Assembly: GCA_015039365.1 (NCBI GenBank)
Contig: WION01000285.1
Coordinates: 1 to 64,000, forward strand
Reading direction: 5' to 3'
From: Amanita rubescens
Taxonomy: Eukaryota; Basidiomycota; Agaricomycetes; Agaricales; Amanitaceae
DNA length: 64,000 nt
In this document: positions 11,297 through 23,148 of the stretch, piece by piece
Numbering within the stretch: position 1 is the first letter of the stretch
How the letters are laid out: every line of letters begins with the position of its first letter
The notes under the pieces: generated by a model
Seen by the model: the letters and a program-made list of their open reading frames with translations, nothing else
What the model was told of the DNA's origin: nothing
Databases searched by the model: none
Translations under genes and position numbers: made by a program

Positions 11297-12761
11297 GTGT
11301 TCAGAGTTCTTACACCGTTGCGTCACAAAGTTTGCTTCCCCCACTTTGCTTCGACCCCCACTTTGCTTGACCTGGCAACAACCGCTGTCTCTGGAATGAT
11401 GTCCCAAATCACAAGTTATACTTTGGCACTCTTGAAACTAATGGACGAAGGTGATGGTTCCACTGAACAGCCGCCTCTGGGAATCGCCAAACGTTGCGGC
11501 GTAGAATCGTCAGCGTACAACGTACCTGCACATAAAATGTTTCAAGCTCTGATCACCCACGCGCCATCCCCAGAAACTATCGCTAAAGAGTTCTTACTTG
11601 AACTTGGAAAGTGCGGGAATGCACTTGTAGAAACGTTGGGTGTGTTGCTTCGTTGATTTGATTTTCGATCTGAGCCCATCTTGCTGGATGTATTTTAAGC
11701 CGAGGAAGTGTATAACGAGGTTTCCACTTTGGCCGCGGATGAATGGGCAGTTATACTTCTTCAGGAGCTCCAAAAGTTCGCTGGCGACCTTTCGAAAGTT
11801 ACGCAGCTGGGGAGTTACTACTTAACTTATCTGGTGATCGCATGTATGCGGGTCTTTTGCTGCAAGGTGGCCAGCTTGCGTTGACATTCTACTTTTTCGA
11901 GTTCGAAATCCCGGTGGAAAAAAGACACCTCAAGATAGTGTTCCCTTTAGTCCGAATCATAGGCCCATCGAGGATATCGAAGAATTGTTAACAAAAGCTA
12001 AGGGGAGTCAATCGGCTTTAAAGGATCTGGCAAGCTCGACCAGTTGATTCATTGAATACTAGGCTAAGGTCCGTTGTAGGTCATGCTCCGCGATGGCGGC
12101 CACTGTCTGCTCACGGGAATGCCCTTCTTCCATCCGAATTCTGTGCTGGCCCGCTGCGCTCATATCATCCCCTTTTCTGTCAACTCAAAGGTAACTCTAT
12201 CCCTTGGATGATGCTTTCCTTGTTTATATTTCTCTAGACACAAACTTATGCTGCGATTGAAATGTTTACAGGCTCTGTATTGGACGCTCAAACCATACAG
12301 GATGATATAAACCATCCATGCAACGCGCTAAATCTCCAGAATGATGCTCACGATTCGATGGATAAGCACCTGGCCTGGGGAATCGAAGCAATATCTTCTG
12401 GTGATCAAGTAAGTTTTTTCTTCTTTTGGTTGCGATCTTGAATTCGCATATCACATAGTGCAAGTACTATTGCCGAATTGTTCGACCAGATAGGGTGCCA
12501 CCCTTTATACGGCTGAAGGACGGCGATGAAATACATTTTGGGACGGGGACTGGTGGTCGTCTAGTTCCACTCCCCGACCCGAGGATCTGCAACCTCCACC
12601 TGGCGGTCTGTCGAGTGTCTTATGCCTGCGGAGCCTCTGAAATTTTTGATCAATTTCTTGACGATGAAGACGATGATAGATTCCAAGTCCCTGTCTACTT
12701 TGGTGGTCCGTTTGTATCTGACGACGTATTGATGCGCAAGCTTGAGGCATTAGCTTGGTAA
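11297..12761 (+). pseudogene. HNH endonuclease-like gene, fragmentary
   Basis: The exon at about 12080-12190 reads VMLRDGGHCLLTGMPFF then LARCAHIIPFSVNSK, the beginning of the HNH domain typical of Agaricomycete HNH proteins. After an intron (donor gtaact) come CNALNLQNDAHDSMDKHLAWG and, after another intron, the C-terminal PPFIRLKDGDEIHFGTG and RLVPLPDPRICNLHLAV up to 12761. N-terminal pieces lie at 11297-11656 (FQALITHAPSPETIAKEF) and 11715-11880. Between these the frame is broken by stops that I could not resolve with introns. The His-x-His core seems weakened (DAHDS). Probably a degrading copy; I assume it encoded a nuclease-like protein of unknown target. Confidence 0.5.
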
Positions 12762-12764
12762 TAT

Positions 12765-13282
12765 AAGCTACTGCAGTCTAATGTTATTATGATGGGGACT
12801 TCCCCTCATACTCGCGAATCCTGTGTCAGAATCTATCAAGGTGCGACGTGAACCGGCTCGTGTCCACAGCTACAGTCATGTGGTTTTTTGTACGATGAAC
12901 AACATGTAGCAATACCCACTGAAGGACTCGCTTGAATCATTGAATCATGATTAATTACTAGAGGAAGGAGTGGTCTGTATGTCTGGAAAATTGAGTTGTG
13001 TCGGTCCTGTGCCGAGTGAACCTTAGTGAGCTTGTACTTAGGACCGTAGCATCCCTTCATGAGTTCAACGGTCATGATGGTTGGTGCTATTGAGCGGAGG
13101 CATTGACTTTGGCGATCGGCAGCACTGGTATACGCCATCAGCGATCCCCACCTTGTACGTACTTGAAAACAGGTCAATAGTTCGCATTTGATTGCTATTG
13201 TTTAGATATGACTATAAATACATTAACTCGACCATGTTGAGATGTGTCCTCGTCTTGACGTTGAATCTTTTATGCTCCGAGA
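12765..13282. other. Intergenic between convergent genes
   Basis: No gene seen. It lies between the 3' ends of the HNH-like gene and the SHMT gene. Confidence 0.5.
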
Positions 13283-15274
13283 TTATACGTGCTCAACAAT
13301 ACCCTCCGGTTTCTTGAAGTTAGCAACATCTACACCAGGTAGAGGCCACTTCATAGCGAATGCCCGCACTTCATCTCGAAGCTGCTTGACTTGAGCATGT
13401 CCCTGCTTGCCCTCTTCAGGCGTTGTCGCAACACGAACAAAGTCCTTGAGCATCTTTGTGCCGGCCTCCTTTTGCAGAAGGAGAGAGAGCTGAACAGTAC
13501 GGTGCAGGAAGTTGGCAACGACCTTGATATCGTCTTCCTTCATATCACGTGACGTCAACGCGGAAGTACCGAGACGAATACCACCAGGTACTTGAGCAGA
13601 GGCGTCACCAGATACGGCGTTCTCTGTCGCTTCGTGAATCACTTGTTTCTCAAACCAGGCGCGTATCATACTTACTGTTAATGGTGATGCCCATAAGATC
13701 GCAGACTTTCTCGACTTTGCTGCCCGTCAGACCGAGTGGTCGCAAGTCCCACAGGACGAGGTGGCTATCAGTACCGCCTGTCTGGAGCTTGTACCCGTGT
13801 TCAACCAAAGAAGATGCGAGAGTCTTGGCGTTGGCAATGACCTGCTTGGCGTATGCTCGCCACTCAGGATCTGCGACTTGCTTGAGCGCAGTCGCAACAG
13901 CGGCGATAGTCTACTTGGGTTTAGGAATATCCTGGTAAAAGAAAAACGCGCCACAAACTGACGTTATTGTGGGGACCACCCTGGCATGCGGGGAACACCG
14001 CCTCGTTAACACGCTTCTCCAGATCCTTGGTGTTCTCTGTATCTTTCCTGAAAAAGATCAAACCAGCTCGGGGACCACGGAGAGTCTTGTGACTAGTGAC
14101 AAGTCAGCTACTGAAACCCGCGTATAAGCAACTACGTACGTTGTCGTGGTGACGACGTCACAGTATTCGAAGGGGCTACCTAGCTCCTGAGCGGCGACGA
14201 GACCACTCGTGTGAGCGATGTCTGCCATGAGATATGCGCCTTCCTTGTCCGCAATCTGCCTCAAGCTGGCGTAGTTCCAGTCACGAGGGTAAGCAGAGGC
14301 ACCGCAGATGATCAACCTGGGCTTGAAGAGCTTGGCTTGGGCAGCAAGCTTATCGTAGTCGATGAGGTTTGAGTCGGAAGTGATGCCATAAGGGAGGGAC
14401 TGGAAGTAAATAGACGACGCCGTCATTTTCTTTTTAGCGGTCTATAAATAGAACGGATTATCAGCCACAAAAAATCTTTGATGCGCAGCGACCTCACATA
14501 ATAACCATGAGTGAGGTGACCACCATCAGGGAGGCCGAGACCCATAAGCCGGTCCTGGGGTTGGATGAGCGCGGTTAGAGCAGCAAAGCTAGAGCCATCC
14601 AATTAGCATGAAAAAGACTCTCGGACTGGATCTAGAATAATTTACTTTGCAGTCTGAAACGCAGCGTCAGCATTGTGGAATGGCCTATTATTCGAGAAGC
14701 ACTCACGCTACCAGAATAGGGCTGCACATTGACACCCCACTTGGCGGGGTCAAGGTTAAACGCCTCCAATGCCCTCTTACGGCAGAGGACCTCCAGCTCA
14801 TCGATGTATTCATTCCCACCATAGTACCTTGCATTCGGAAGACCCTCAGAGTACTTGTTGGTCAAGATTGACCCATTGGCTTCCATTGTCGCGCGACTTG
14901 TGAGATTCTATGAATACGATTAAAATTTTGTTCAAAAGTATGGCCAAGACAGACATCCACACCTCAGAAGCGATCAGTTCAAGGCCAGTAAATTGTCTCC
15001 ATGTTTCCTTGTCAATAATGTTCTGAACATCTGGATCGATCTCTGCCAGGGGCGCGTAGAGTAGTTTGTTCTGCAAGTAAAATTTTGTCAGTCGTTTGCA
15101 ACCGGATCGTGCATCGTTACGAACGTAGTTTGGGGTATTCGCAGTTGCCATTGTCCTTTGGAGTTGTCCGAAGCGAAAGCAGTGGCTGAAGAGCGAAGGA
15201 GCGGGATTGCTGATGGGCGTACGAAAGAAGGTGGATACTGGTCTAGACAGATGGCGCAACATGTTTGCTATCAA
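13283..15274 (-). CDS. SHMT: Serine hydroxymethyltransferase (glycine hydroxymethyltransferase)
   Basis: PLP enzyme that converts serine and tetrahydrofolate to glycine and 5,10-methylene-THF. Exons on the minus strand: 15274-15125, 15070-14963, 14907-14707, 14653-14646, 14588-14498, 14441-14140, 14092-13963, 13910-13676 and 13623-13283. With these the frame is open from [12 protein letters not shown] to EGIVEHV. Conserved pieces: [60 protein letters not shown] (the lysine binds PLP) and [17 protein letters not shown]. The Arg-rich N-terminus ahead of MATANTPNY suggests a mitochondrial presequence; an internal start there could give a cytosolic form. The fourth exon is only 8 nt, and without it the NFAALTALI segment cannot be joined in frame. 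Confidence 0.95.
14646..14653 (-). other. SHMT: 8-nt micro-exon of the SHMT gene
   Basis: On the minus strand the eight bases ACTGCAAA are preceded by cgtttcag and followed by gtaaat. Joined to the exon ending TCTGGTAGC and the exon starting CTTTGCTGCT they give [15 protein letters not shown], which restores the conserved SHMT sequence. Direct joining of the two large exons would break the frame. Confidence 0.8.
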
Positions 15275-15963
15275 TTTGCGGTCGAAAATCTAGTGCCGTC
15301 ACAGTCACGCATGGCTACCATTATGTAACTCTGTCTCCTTACGTAGTTGCGATCAGAGAGATTGTCAACAACCACTACCAGCTTTTCTTTTCGAGGTAGA
15401 TTTAGCCGAATTGGATGTTGACTAGCGGGCAAGAAAGTTAGAAAATGAAAATGTGCCGAGATCTTAATGATCGATTGATAATCATACTACGGCCATCGGT
15501 AATTAATCCACGAGGAATTCAGACAACTCCTACAGTGTCTCGTTCGTCAATGGGTCCGGGTGATAGGCCATATGATCCATTGTCGCGTATGCAGATACAC
15601 AATGCCCTACCTCGTGAACATATACTTTGACCAAACGTCCGAGTCCTGACTTCGATTGACCAAACACATCAAAATTTGTTATCGGTTGACTATTATTACA
15701 CGTCCGTGCCTGGACTAATCAATCTCGATTCTCGACGATCTCGAGCCCAATCCACCATCTATTGCCTCACGTACTGGTATGTTGAGCCTTACAGACTGTC
15801 TTGCATTTATACCAGCATTCTGATCTATTGATCAAGAGTCTGGATAACCATCCATTGTCATACACACAATTCTTACTTTGGTACCCACTTGCCATCTAGA
15901 TCCACTCAGTACTCCTCTCTCTCCTGAGCTCAACATCACTCTTGCACCACTCCATTGCTAGTA
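15275..15963. other. Intergenic; left edge of a CpG-poor block
   Basis: No gene seen. CpG dinucleotides are common up to about 15780 and become rare beyond it, marking the start of a compositionally distinct block that ends near 23880. Confidence 0.55.
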
Positions 15964-18900
15964 ATGACAGATGCCACCAGTGGACTTCCATCAAGTAATC
16001 TAATATGATGTCCTGGCATCCCCACTGTCTGACTGATACATATCAGGTACAGACGAGACACATGTTAAAATGCTTAGGGAACGATACCTATGCCCACATT
16101 TCTGTATCCTTATCATAGGGAGGGCTAATGCAGGCAAGACAACCATCCTTGAGAAGGTTTGTGGTGTAGCAAAGGGAACAAAGCCCATGGTATATGACGA
16201 AGATGGTAAGTCAGGCTGAACATTGTGCTTCTTCTACATATCAAGTTTCCTGTAGGCCAAGAACTGGAAGTGTCTGAATCTCATCTGATGCCATCATTTG
16301 AGGTGCACTTAATGATAATGAATGGATGTGCCCACTCATATGCATCAATAACAGAGAGGCCTACATGATATTGAACATCAGATTACATACCCTGGGAGTA
16401 ACTTTATCTTCCATGACTCTCAAGGATTTGAATCTGGTTCTACTGATGAATTGGTGGTTGCTTGGAATTTCATTGAGAAGAAGTCTGCAGAAACTGAGCT
16501 GAAAAATCAGTTGCATGCAATTTGGTATCCTGATTTATCCCTTTACATGGCTGGTTGACCAAGCTCTCTGTAGGTACTGCATACCCATGGACAGCTCTCG
16601 TCCCATGCCACCTGCAGAACTTGAATTTTTCAATAAAGGGACAGGCAGAGGTAAGTCCTAATGAATTCATATCTCATCTCACTGGTTTGGAGAGATTGTT
16701 TACCCTTACTATTGTTACTTCCTTGCATACACCAAGTACTAATCTATAGTGTACTGACTAGTAAATATTTCCTTTACAGTTCCTTTGGTGGTTATATTCA
16801 CTAAGTTTGATGGTCAAATAGCCAGTGAATTTGTCAACTTGAGTGATGCAAAGGATGAAGATAAGTGGGAGAGAGCCAGGGAAATTGCTGAAATTAATTT
16901 TCAGAAAGTTTATCTTCCTAAAGTTTTGGATGCCAAATATCCTCCCAAGGCATATGTGCGATTGGAAGGCAAGTGAAGATTTCCTTCCTGAAAAATGGGA
17001 GTAATTTACTCAATGTTATTTCATAGACATGGACTTACCAGAGAAGAATTGTGCTGAATTAACTCAGCAGACTGCTGATGCAATAAATGATGACAGCATA
17101 CATCAGCTGTTTGTTTCAACACAGATGAACAATCTGGACCTTTCTGTTAAATCTGCACTTCAGTGAGGGTCACATTCAAAATGTCACTTACTAACATTGA
17201 CATTGTTCAGACATGTCCTGAAATATAAACATTGGACATGGGATAAGGTCATTGTCATAGTTTTTTCAAAATTTCCACATTTCTGGGTAGGCATTTCTGT
17301 CAAGATGCACATTGGCATAAGAAAATTGAATGGCAATAGGTGGACAGGGAGGTAGGTGGTCTTCATATGAAATGACAAATACTTGCAAAAGGTGCATCAG
17401 GAGGTAAATAACACTCTAATGCCTTTACATGACAATAAGATTAGTCCTGCTTCAGATAGCCAAAAAACAACTGAGTGAAACACAGGTTGGTCATTACCAT
17501 ATTCTTGGTGGCACTGGGATCTGATGTTATTGATATCAGTGGGTAAGTGTCATTGAACATGAACAAGCATAGATCTGATATATTGTCTCATAACAACAGT
17601 TTGTGAGTAATTCTTCCTATTGGGATTAACAATCTTGTCCCATAATCTACAGCAAGTGAGTGATATGATCAATTTTGATTTTTGGTAAATGATCACATGG
17701 CACATCATATGACCAATAGCAAGTGAGTTGATATACCATTATAAGCAGACTTATCAATTCAGTCTCTTGTGGACAGGGAGTGAGTAATACAACACTGCCC
17801 CAGAGCATGTCTGACCTGCTTAAAGAAAGTAAGCAGCAATGATATTTGTGCAGTTTATCGGACTTGTAACTCAATGAACAATAGAAGGTTGGTGACATAA
17901 TGTTATCTAAAAGAAAATCTCTACAAACATCATTGAATTAATAACAACAGAAAGTAAGTGACATTTCCTTTCTGTCTGTTTATAAACATTCCATCTTGTT
18001 GCAAAACAACAGACAGTAAATATTTCTCCTTTTAAAAGCCCCTTCACAAGCTATCACAAAATAAACAGGATGTATGTGATACTTTTGTGGGATGTGAATA
18101 TCATATGAAATCCTATGGCAAAAGGGAGTCAGTGGCATTTTTTTCTTTCTTCCTGGCAACTCATTATGATAATTCCATTCTAAAAGGAAGTGAGTGATCT
18201 GGCCACTCTGCTGTGAGACAAGTTGGGCACATTCCTTTGTTCTACAGATTGTGAGTGATATTGCAAGTCTTGTGAAAAGTGGTGAAATCACCTCTTTTCC
18301 TATGAACATAGAAGGTTAGCAACATCATGGTCATGGTGGTTTAAAATGACCTTATCACTATGGCCAATAGTATGTAAGTAGCATTGCAAATATTTCTGAA
18401 AAGAGGTTCTATGATTTTTTCCTGATGACTCATAGGATGTGAGCAACATGATGTTTGTAGAAGCAGGTTCATCACATCTTTTCTTATGACCAACAGGGGG
18501 TGAGTGACATTCAAGCCCATCTGGTGAAAGGCAGTCTCATCACATCTTTCTTTTCCTATGACCAACAGCAAGTGAGTGGCATTGGACATTTTGTGAAAAG
18601 CCATATCATCACACCTTTTCCTATGACCAACAGTTGGTGAGTGACTCACATGACACAATTTAGTCTCATCAAATCTTATCCTATGATAAACAGTCTGTGA
18701 GTGACATGCACATTTTGTGATCACCACATCTTTTCCTACTAGACCAAAAGTTTGTGAGTGACATTGCACATTTGTGAAAGGCAGTCTCATCATATATTTT
18801 CCTATGAGCAGCAGTTTGTGAGCAACATTGCACATTTTGTGAAAGATCATGGTCACATCACATTTTTTCATATGACCAGCAACCAGTGCGTGACAAGTTT

Positions 18901-21900
18901 GTGAAAGGTACTCACATCACATGTTTTCCAACTCTTATGACCAACAGCCTGTGAGTGACATTGTACATTTTGTGGAAGGCAGTCTAATCACAGCTTTTCC
19001 TATGATGAACAGCCTGTGAGTGACATTGCACATTTTGTGAAAGGCAGCCTCACCACATCTTTTCCTATAACCAACAGGTGGTGAGTGACCTTGCATTTAT
19101 GAAAGGCACTCATGTTCCTATGATCAAAAGTCTGTGAGTGAGATTGCACATTTTGTAAAAGGCAGTCTCATCACATCTTTTCCTGACACAGATTGTGAGT
19201 GACATGACACATTATGTGAGAGGGAGTCTCATTACATGTATGTATGACAAACAGCGAGTGAGCAACACTAGTAGCACATTTGGCTTCATCGCATCTCATA
19301 CAACCAAAAGTCTGTGAGCAACATTGAAGATTTCTATGGAAGGCAGTCTCATCACCTCTTTTCCTATGACCCACAGCTTGTGAGTGACATGGCACATTTT
19401 GTGAAAGGCAGTCTCATTACATGTTTGTATGATGAACAGCGAGTGAGCAACACTAGTAGCACATTTTGTGAAAGGCAGTCTCATTACATTTTTTCCTATT
19501 ACCAACAGCAAGTGAGTGACATTGCACAGTTTGTGAAAGGTAGTCCCACCACATCTTTCCCTATGATCAACAGGTGGTGAGTGACATTACACATTTTGTG
19601 AAAGGGAACAGTCTCATCACATCTTTTCCTATGGCCAACAGGAAGTGAGTGGAATTGCACATTTTGTGCAAGGCAGTCCTATCACATCTTTTCCTATGAC
19701 CAACAGCTGGTGAGTGACATTGCACATTTTGTGAAAGGTATCCGATCATATCTTTTCCTATGACCAACAGGAAGTGAGTGACATTGTGCACTTTGTGAAA
19801 GGTGTCTCATCACATCTTTTTCTATAACCAAACAGTCTGTGAGTGACATTGCACATTGAAAAGCAGTCTCAGAGTCACATCTTGTCCTATGACAAACAGA
19901 GAGTGAATGACATTGCACATTTTGTGAAAGGCAGTCTCACTACAGTTTTTCCAATGACCAACAGCTTGTGAGTGACATGGCACATTTTGTGAAAGTCAGT
20001 CTCATCAGATCTTTTCCTATGTCCAGGAGTGGGTGAGTGACATTGCACATTTTTTGAAAGGCATCCCATCACACTGTTTTCCTATGACCAACAGTTGGTG
20101 AGTGGCATTGCACACTTTGTGGGGGCAGTCTCATTACATCTTTTCCTTTGATCAACAGTTTGTGAGTGACATTACACAGTTTGTGGAAGCAGTCTCATCA
20201 CATCTTTTCCTATGACCAACAGAGAGTGAGTGACATTGCAAATTTTGTGAAAGGTAGTCTCATCACATATTTTCCTATGATCAACAGGGAGTGAGTGACA
20301 CTGCACATGTTGTGAAGGCCACATCTTTTCCTATAACCAACAGGAGGTGAGTGACATTGCACATTTTGTGAAAGTTAGTCTCATCATCTCATCACATCTT
20401 TTCCATGGTCAACAGGTGGTGGGTGACATTGCACATGTTGTGAAAGTTGGTCTGGTCACATTTTTTCCTATAACCAACAGGTGGTGAGTGACATTACACA
20501 TGTTATGAGAGTTCATCTGGTCACATTTTTTCCTATGACCAACAGACAGTGAGTGACATTGCACATTCTGTGAGAGGCAGTTTTATCCCATTTTTTCCTA
20601 TGAAAAGGAAGTGAGTGATGTTGCATATGTTGCAAACAGCAGTCTCACATCTTGTCCTATGAACAACAGAAAGTGAGTGACACTGCACATTTTGTGAAAG
20701 GCTGTCTCACACTCTTGTCCTATGAACAACAGAAAGTGAGTGACACTGCACATTGTGTGAAAGGCAGTCTTTTCCTATAGTATGACCAACAGCAAGTGAG
20801 TTCAGACATTGCTCATTTTCAAGTGCACAGTCTCATCACATCTTTTCCTATGACCAACAGCAAGTGAGTGACATTGCTCATTTTGTGAAAGGTGTCTCAT
20901 CCTATGACCAACAGTCTGTGAGTGACATTGCACATTTTGCAAAAGGCATTCCTATCACATTTTTTCCTCTGGCCAACAGTTGGTGAGCACATTGCACCCT
21001 TTGTGAAGGGTGGTCTTATTACTTTTTTCCTATGATCAACAGTCTGTGAGTGACATTGCACATTTTTTGAAAGCAGTCTCATCACATCTCTTCTTAATCA
21101 ACAGGAAGTGAGTGACATTGCACATTTTGTGAAAGTCAATCTCACCACATCTTTTCCAATGACCAATGGCAGATGGTGAGTGATATTGCATATTTTGTGA
21201 AAGGCAGGTCTCATCACATCTTTTCCGATGACCAATGGCAGATGGTGAGTGACATTGCATATTTTCAAGCAAAAGGCAGTTTTATTACTTTTTTCTTATA
21301 ATCAACAGGAAGTGAGTGACATTGCACATGTCATGAAAGGCAGTCTCGTCACATCTTTTTCTATGACCAACAGGTGGTGAGTGATATTGTACAGTTTGGG
21401 AAAGGTGACCCACATCTTATCCTATGACCAACAGTCTGTGAGTGACATTGCACATTTTGTGAAGGGCAGTCTCATCACATCTATTCCTATGACCAACAGC
21501 GAGTGAGTGATATTGCATATTTTGTGAAAGGCAGTCTCATCACATCTTCTCCTATGAGCAGAAGTTGGTGAGCAACATTGCACATTTTGTGAAAAGCAGT
21601 CACATCATATGAATTTTTTAACCAACAGCAAGTGAGTGACATTGCACATTTTGTGAAAGGCGGTCCCATCACATTTTTTGTATGACCAACAGCAAGTGAG
21701 TGATGTTGCACATTTTGTGAAAGGTAGTCCCAACACATGTTTTCCTACTATAACAGGTGGTGAATGACATTGCACATTTTGTGAAAGGTGTCTTATCACA
21801 TCTTTTCCTGTGACTAACAGGGAGTGAGTGACATTGCACATTTTGTGAAAGGTGGTCTCATCACATATCTATGACCAACAGGAGGTGAGTGACATCACAC

Positions 21901-23148
21901 ATTTTGTGAAAGGCAGTCATAGTATCACATCTTTTCATATGACCAACAGCAAGTGAGTGACATTGCACATTTTGTGAAAGGCAGTCATATCATTTTTTCA
22001 TACTATGACCAACAGCAAGTGAGTGACATTACACATTCTGTAAAAGGCAGTCTCATCACATCTTTTCCTATTACCAATAGTTTGTCAGTGACATTGCACA
22101 TTTCATGAAGATTCTCATCTGAGTCACATCTTTTCTTATGACCAACAGCAAGTGAGTGAAATTGCACATTTTCAAGTGAATTGCAGAGTCACATCACCTC
22201 TTTTCCTATGACCAACAGCAAGTGAGTGACATTGCCATTTTGTGAAAAAGCAGTCTCATTACATTGTTTCCTATGACCAACAGTTTGTGAGTGACATTGC
22301 ACATTTTGTGAAAGGCAGTCTCATCACATCTTTTCCAATGACCAACAGTGTGTGAGTGACATTACACATTTTGTGGAAGGCAACCTCTTCACATCTTTTC
22401 CTTTGATGCAGCTTGTGAGTGACATTGCAATTTTTTTCTGACCTGCATTCTCAGCATACTTCAATTCATGAATGCTTGATGTACATATCATTATATCAGA
22501 AAGTGAGCATCTTGCCATATCTTTTCTATGTCTTCCTTTTACATTTTATCATCATAGATTGTAAGATTCCATTTCAACTGACATGTGATCACTCATCTAA
22601 CTTATATCACTCTACAGGTGAGTGATGCTGGTTCATGAGGTATCAATTTCATATCAGTTTGCATGCTAGTGTGTAGGTCTCATAATACATTGGATGCCTT
22701 ACTATTCTACCTTATGACTAGGATGAACTTTTCTCCATGTTTGGGCATGGGCAAAGGAATTTTGCAGTCAAGGTATTTTTGTACTTTTTTTGGGGGGTGG
22801 TACACAGCTGACTCTGCCATTGCACCAAGCCCACTGATTGCCAAGTCTTAGTTTGTAAATTGCTCTTTTTCATTTACTGCATTTATACTTAAACCTTCAA
22901 GCAATTATCATCATTGCCAAGCTATCCTTTTGGATCAATAAACCATTTCTACCATCAGTCACAGAAGCCTTGGATCAATTTAAGCAAAAAGGCTATGTTC
23001 AGAAGCTGAAGACTCAAATTACACCAGACCTTATGGACTCTGGTCATCAAGATTTTGTCACATTACTGTATAGGAATGTCACTCACATTGATGGTATGTA
23101 GTATGTATCTAGTCATGCACTACTTATGAATAATTTATGGCAGGGTGA
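15964..23148 (+). CDS. P-loop GTPase (GRANAGKTT family) with a giant micro-exon region
   Basis: Exons 15964-15994, 16047-16205, 16256-16302, 16355-16524, 16574-16650, 16780-16968 and 17027-17162 join without a frame break. They encode a G domain: FCILIIGRANAGKTT (G1), RGLHDIEHQ and FHDSQGFESG (G3), QLHAIWYCIPMD, and VVIFTKFD (G4). The exon at 16968 uses a GC donor (gcaagt). Exon boundaries from 17163 to 17400 are uncertain. Then come GAG (17401-17403), a 30-nt exon 17456-17485 (IAKKQLSETQ), about 81 three-base candidate exons (17540-22672), 22722-22772 (DELFSMFGHGQRNFAVK) and 22922-23093 (LSFWINKPFLPSVTEALDQF). A short last exon ends at 23148. The family is common in Agaricomycetes and its cellular role is unknown. 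The central region is discussed as the repeat array. Confidence 0.75.
17540..22672 (+). repeat. Tandem array of about 80 intron-like units separated by exactly 3 nt
   Basis: Each unit is about 45-110 nt, mostly near 60, starts like GTGAGTGACATTGCACA and ends like TTTTCCTATGACCAACAG. Between the AG of one unit and the GT of the next there are exactly three bases. My hand count gives 81 such triplets of 24 kinds: CAA 12, TCT 7, TTT, GTG and GAA 6 each, AAA 5, and so on. None is TAA, TAG or TGA. Units at the left end (17540-18430) and right end (22430-22672) share little sequence with the core, yet keep the GT...AG borders and the 3-nt spacing. The orientation matches the host gene, and exons on both sides are in phase 0. 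I read it as a chain of single-codon micro-exons. Two spots allow another parse: 20027-20032 (GAGTGG or TGG) and 22618, where AG and GT touch. Confidence 0.9.

Noticed and set aside
13883..13970. In-frame stop (tag) within the SHMT coding sequence suggesting a pseudogene
   Set aside because: On the minus strand it is the acceptor of an intron starting gtcagt after GGPHNN. Splicing to ACTATCGCC restores the conserved sequence.
18341..22518. Minus-strand ORFs running through several repeat units (CHS-x-TxGH-type repeats)
   Set aside because: Unit lengths vary, so no minus-strand frame survives for more than a few units. The conserved signals point to plus-strand splicing, so these ORFs are shadows of the repeat.
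17540..22672. CRISPR-like array: direct repeats of about 60 nt with short spacers
   Set aside because: The gaps are only 3 nt, the repeats vary in length and sequence, the host is a fungus, and the repeats begin with GT and end with AG like introns.
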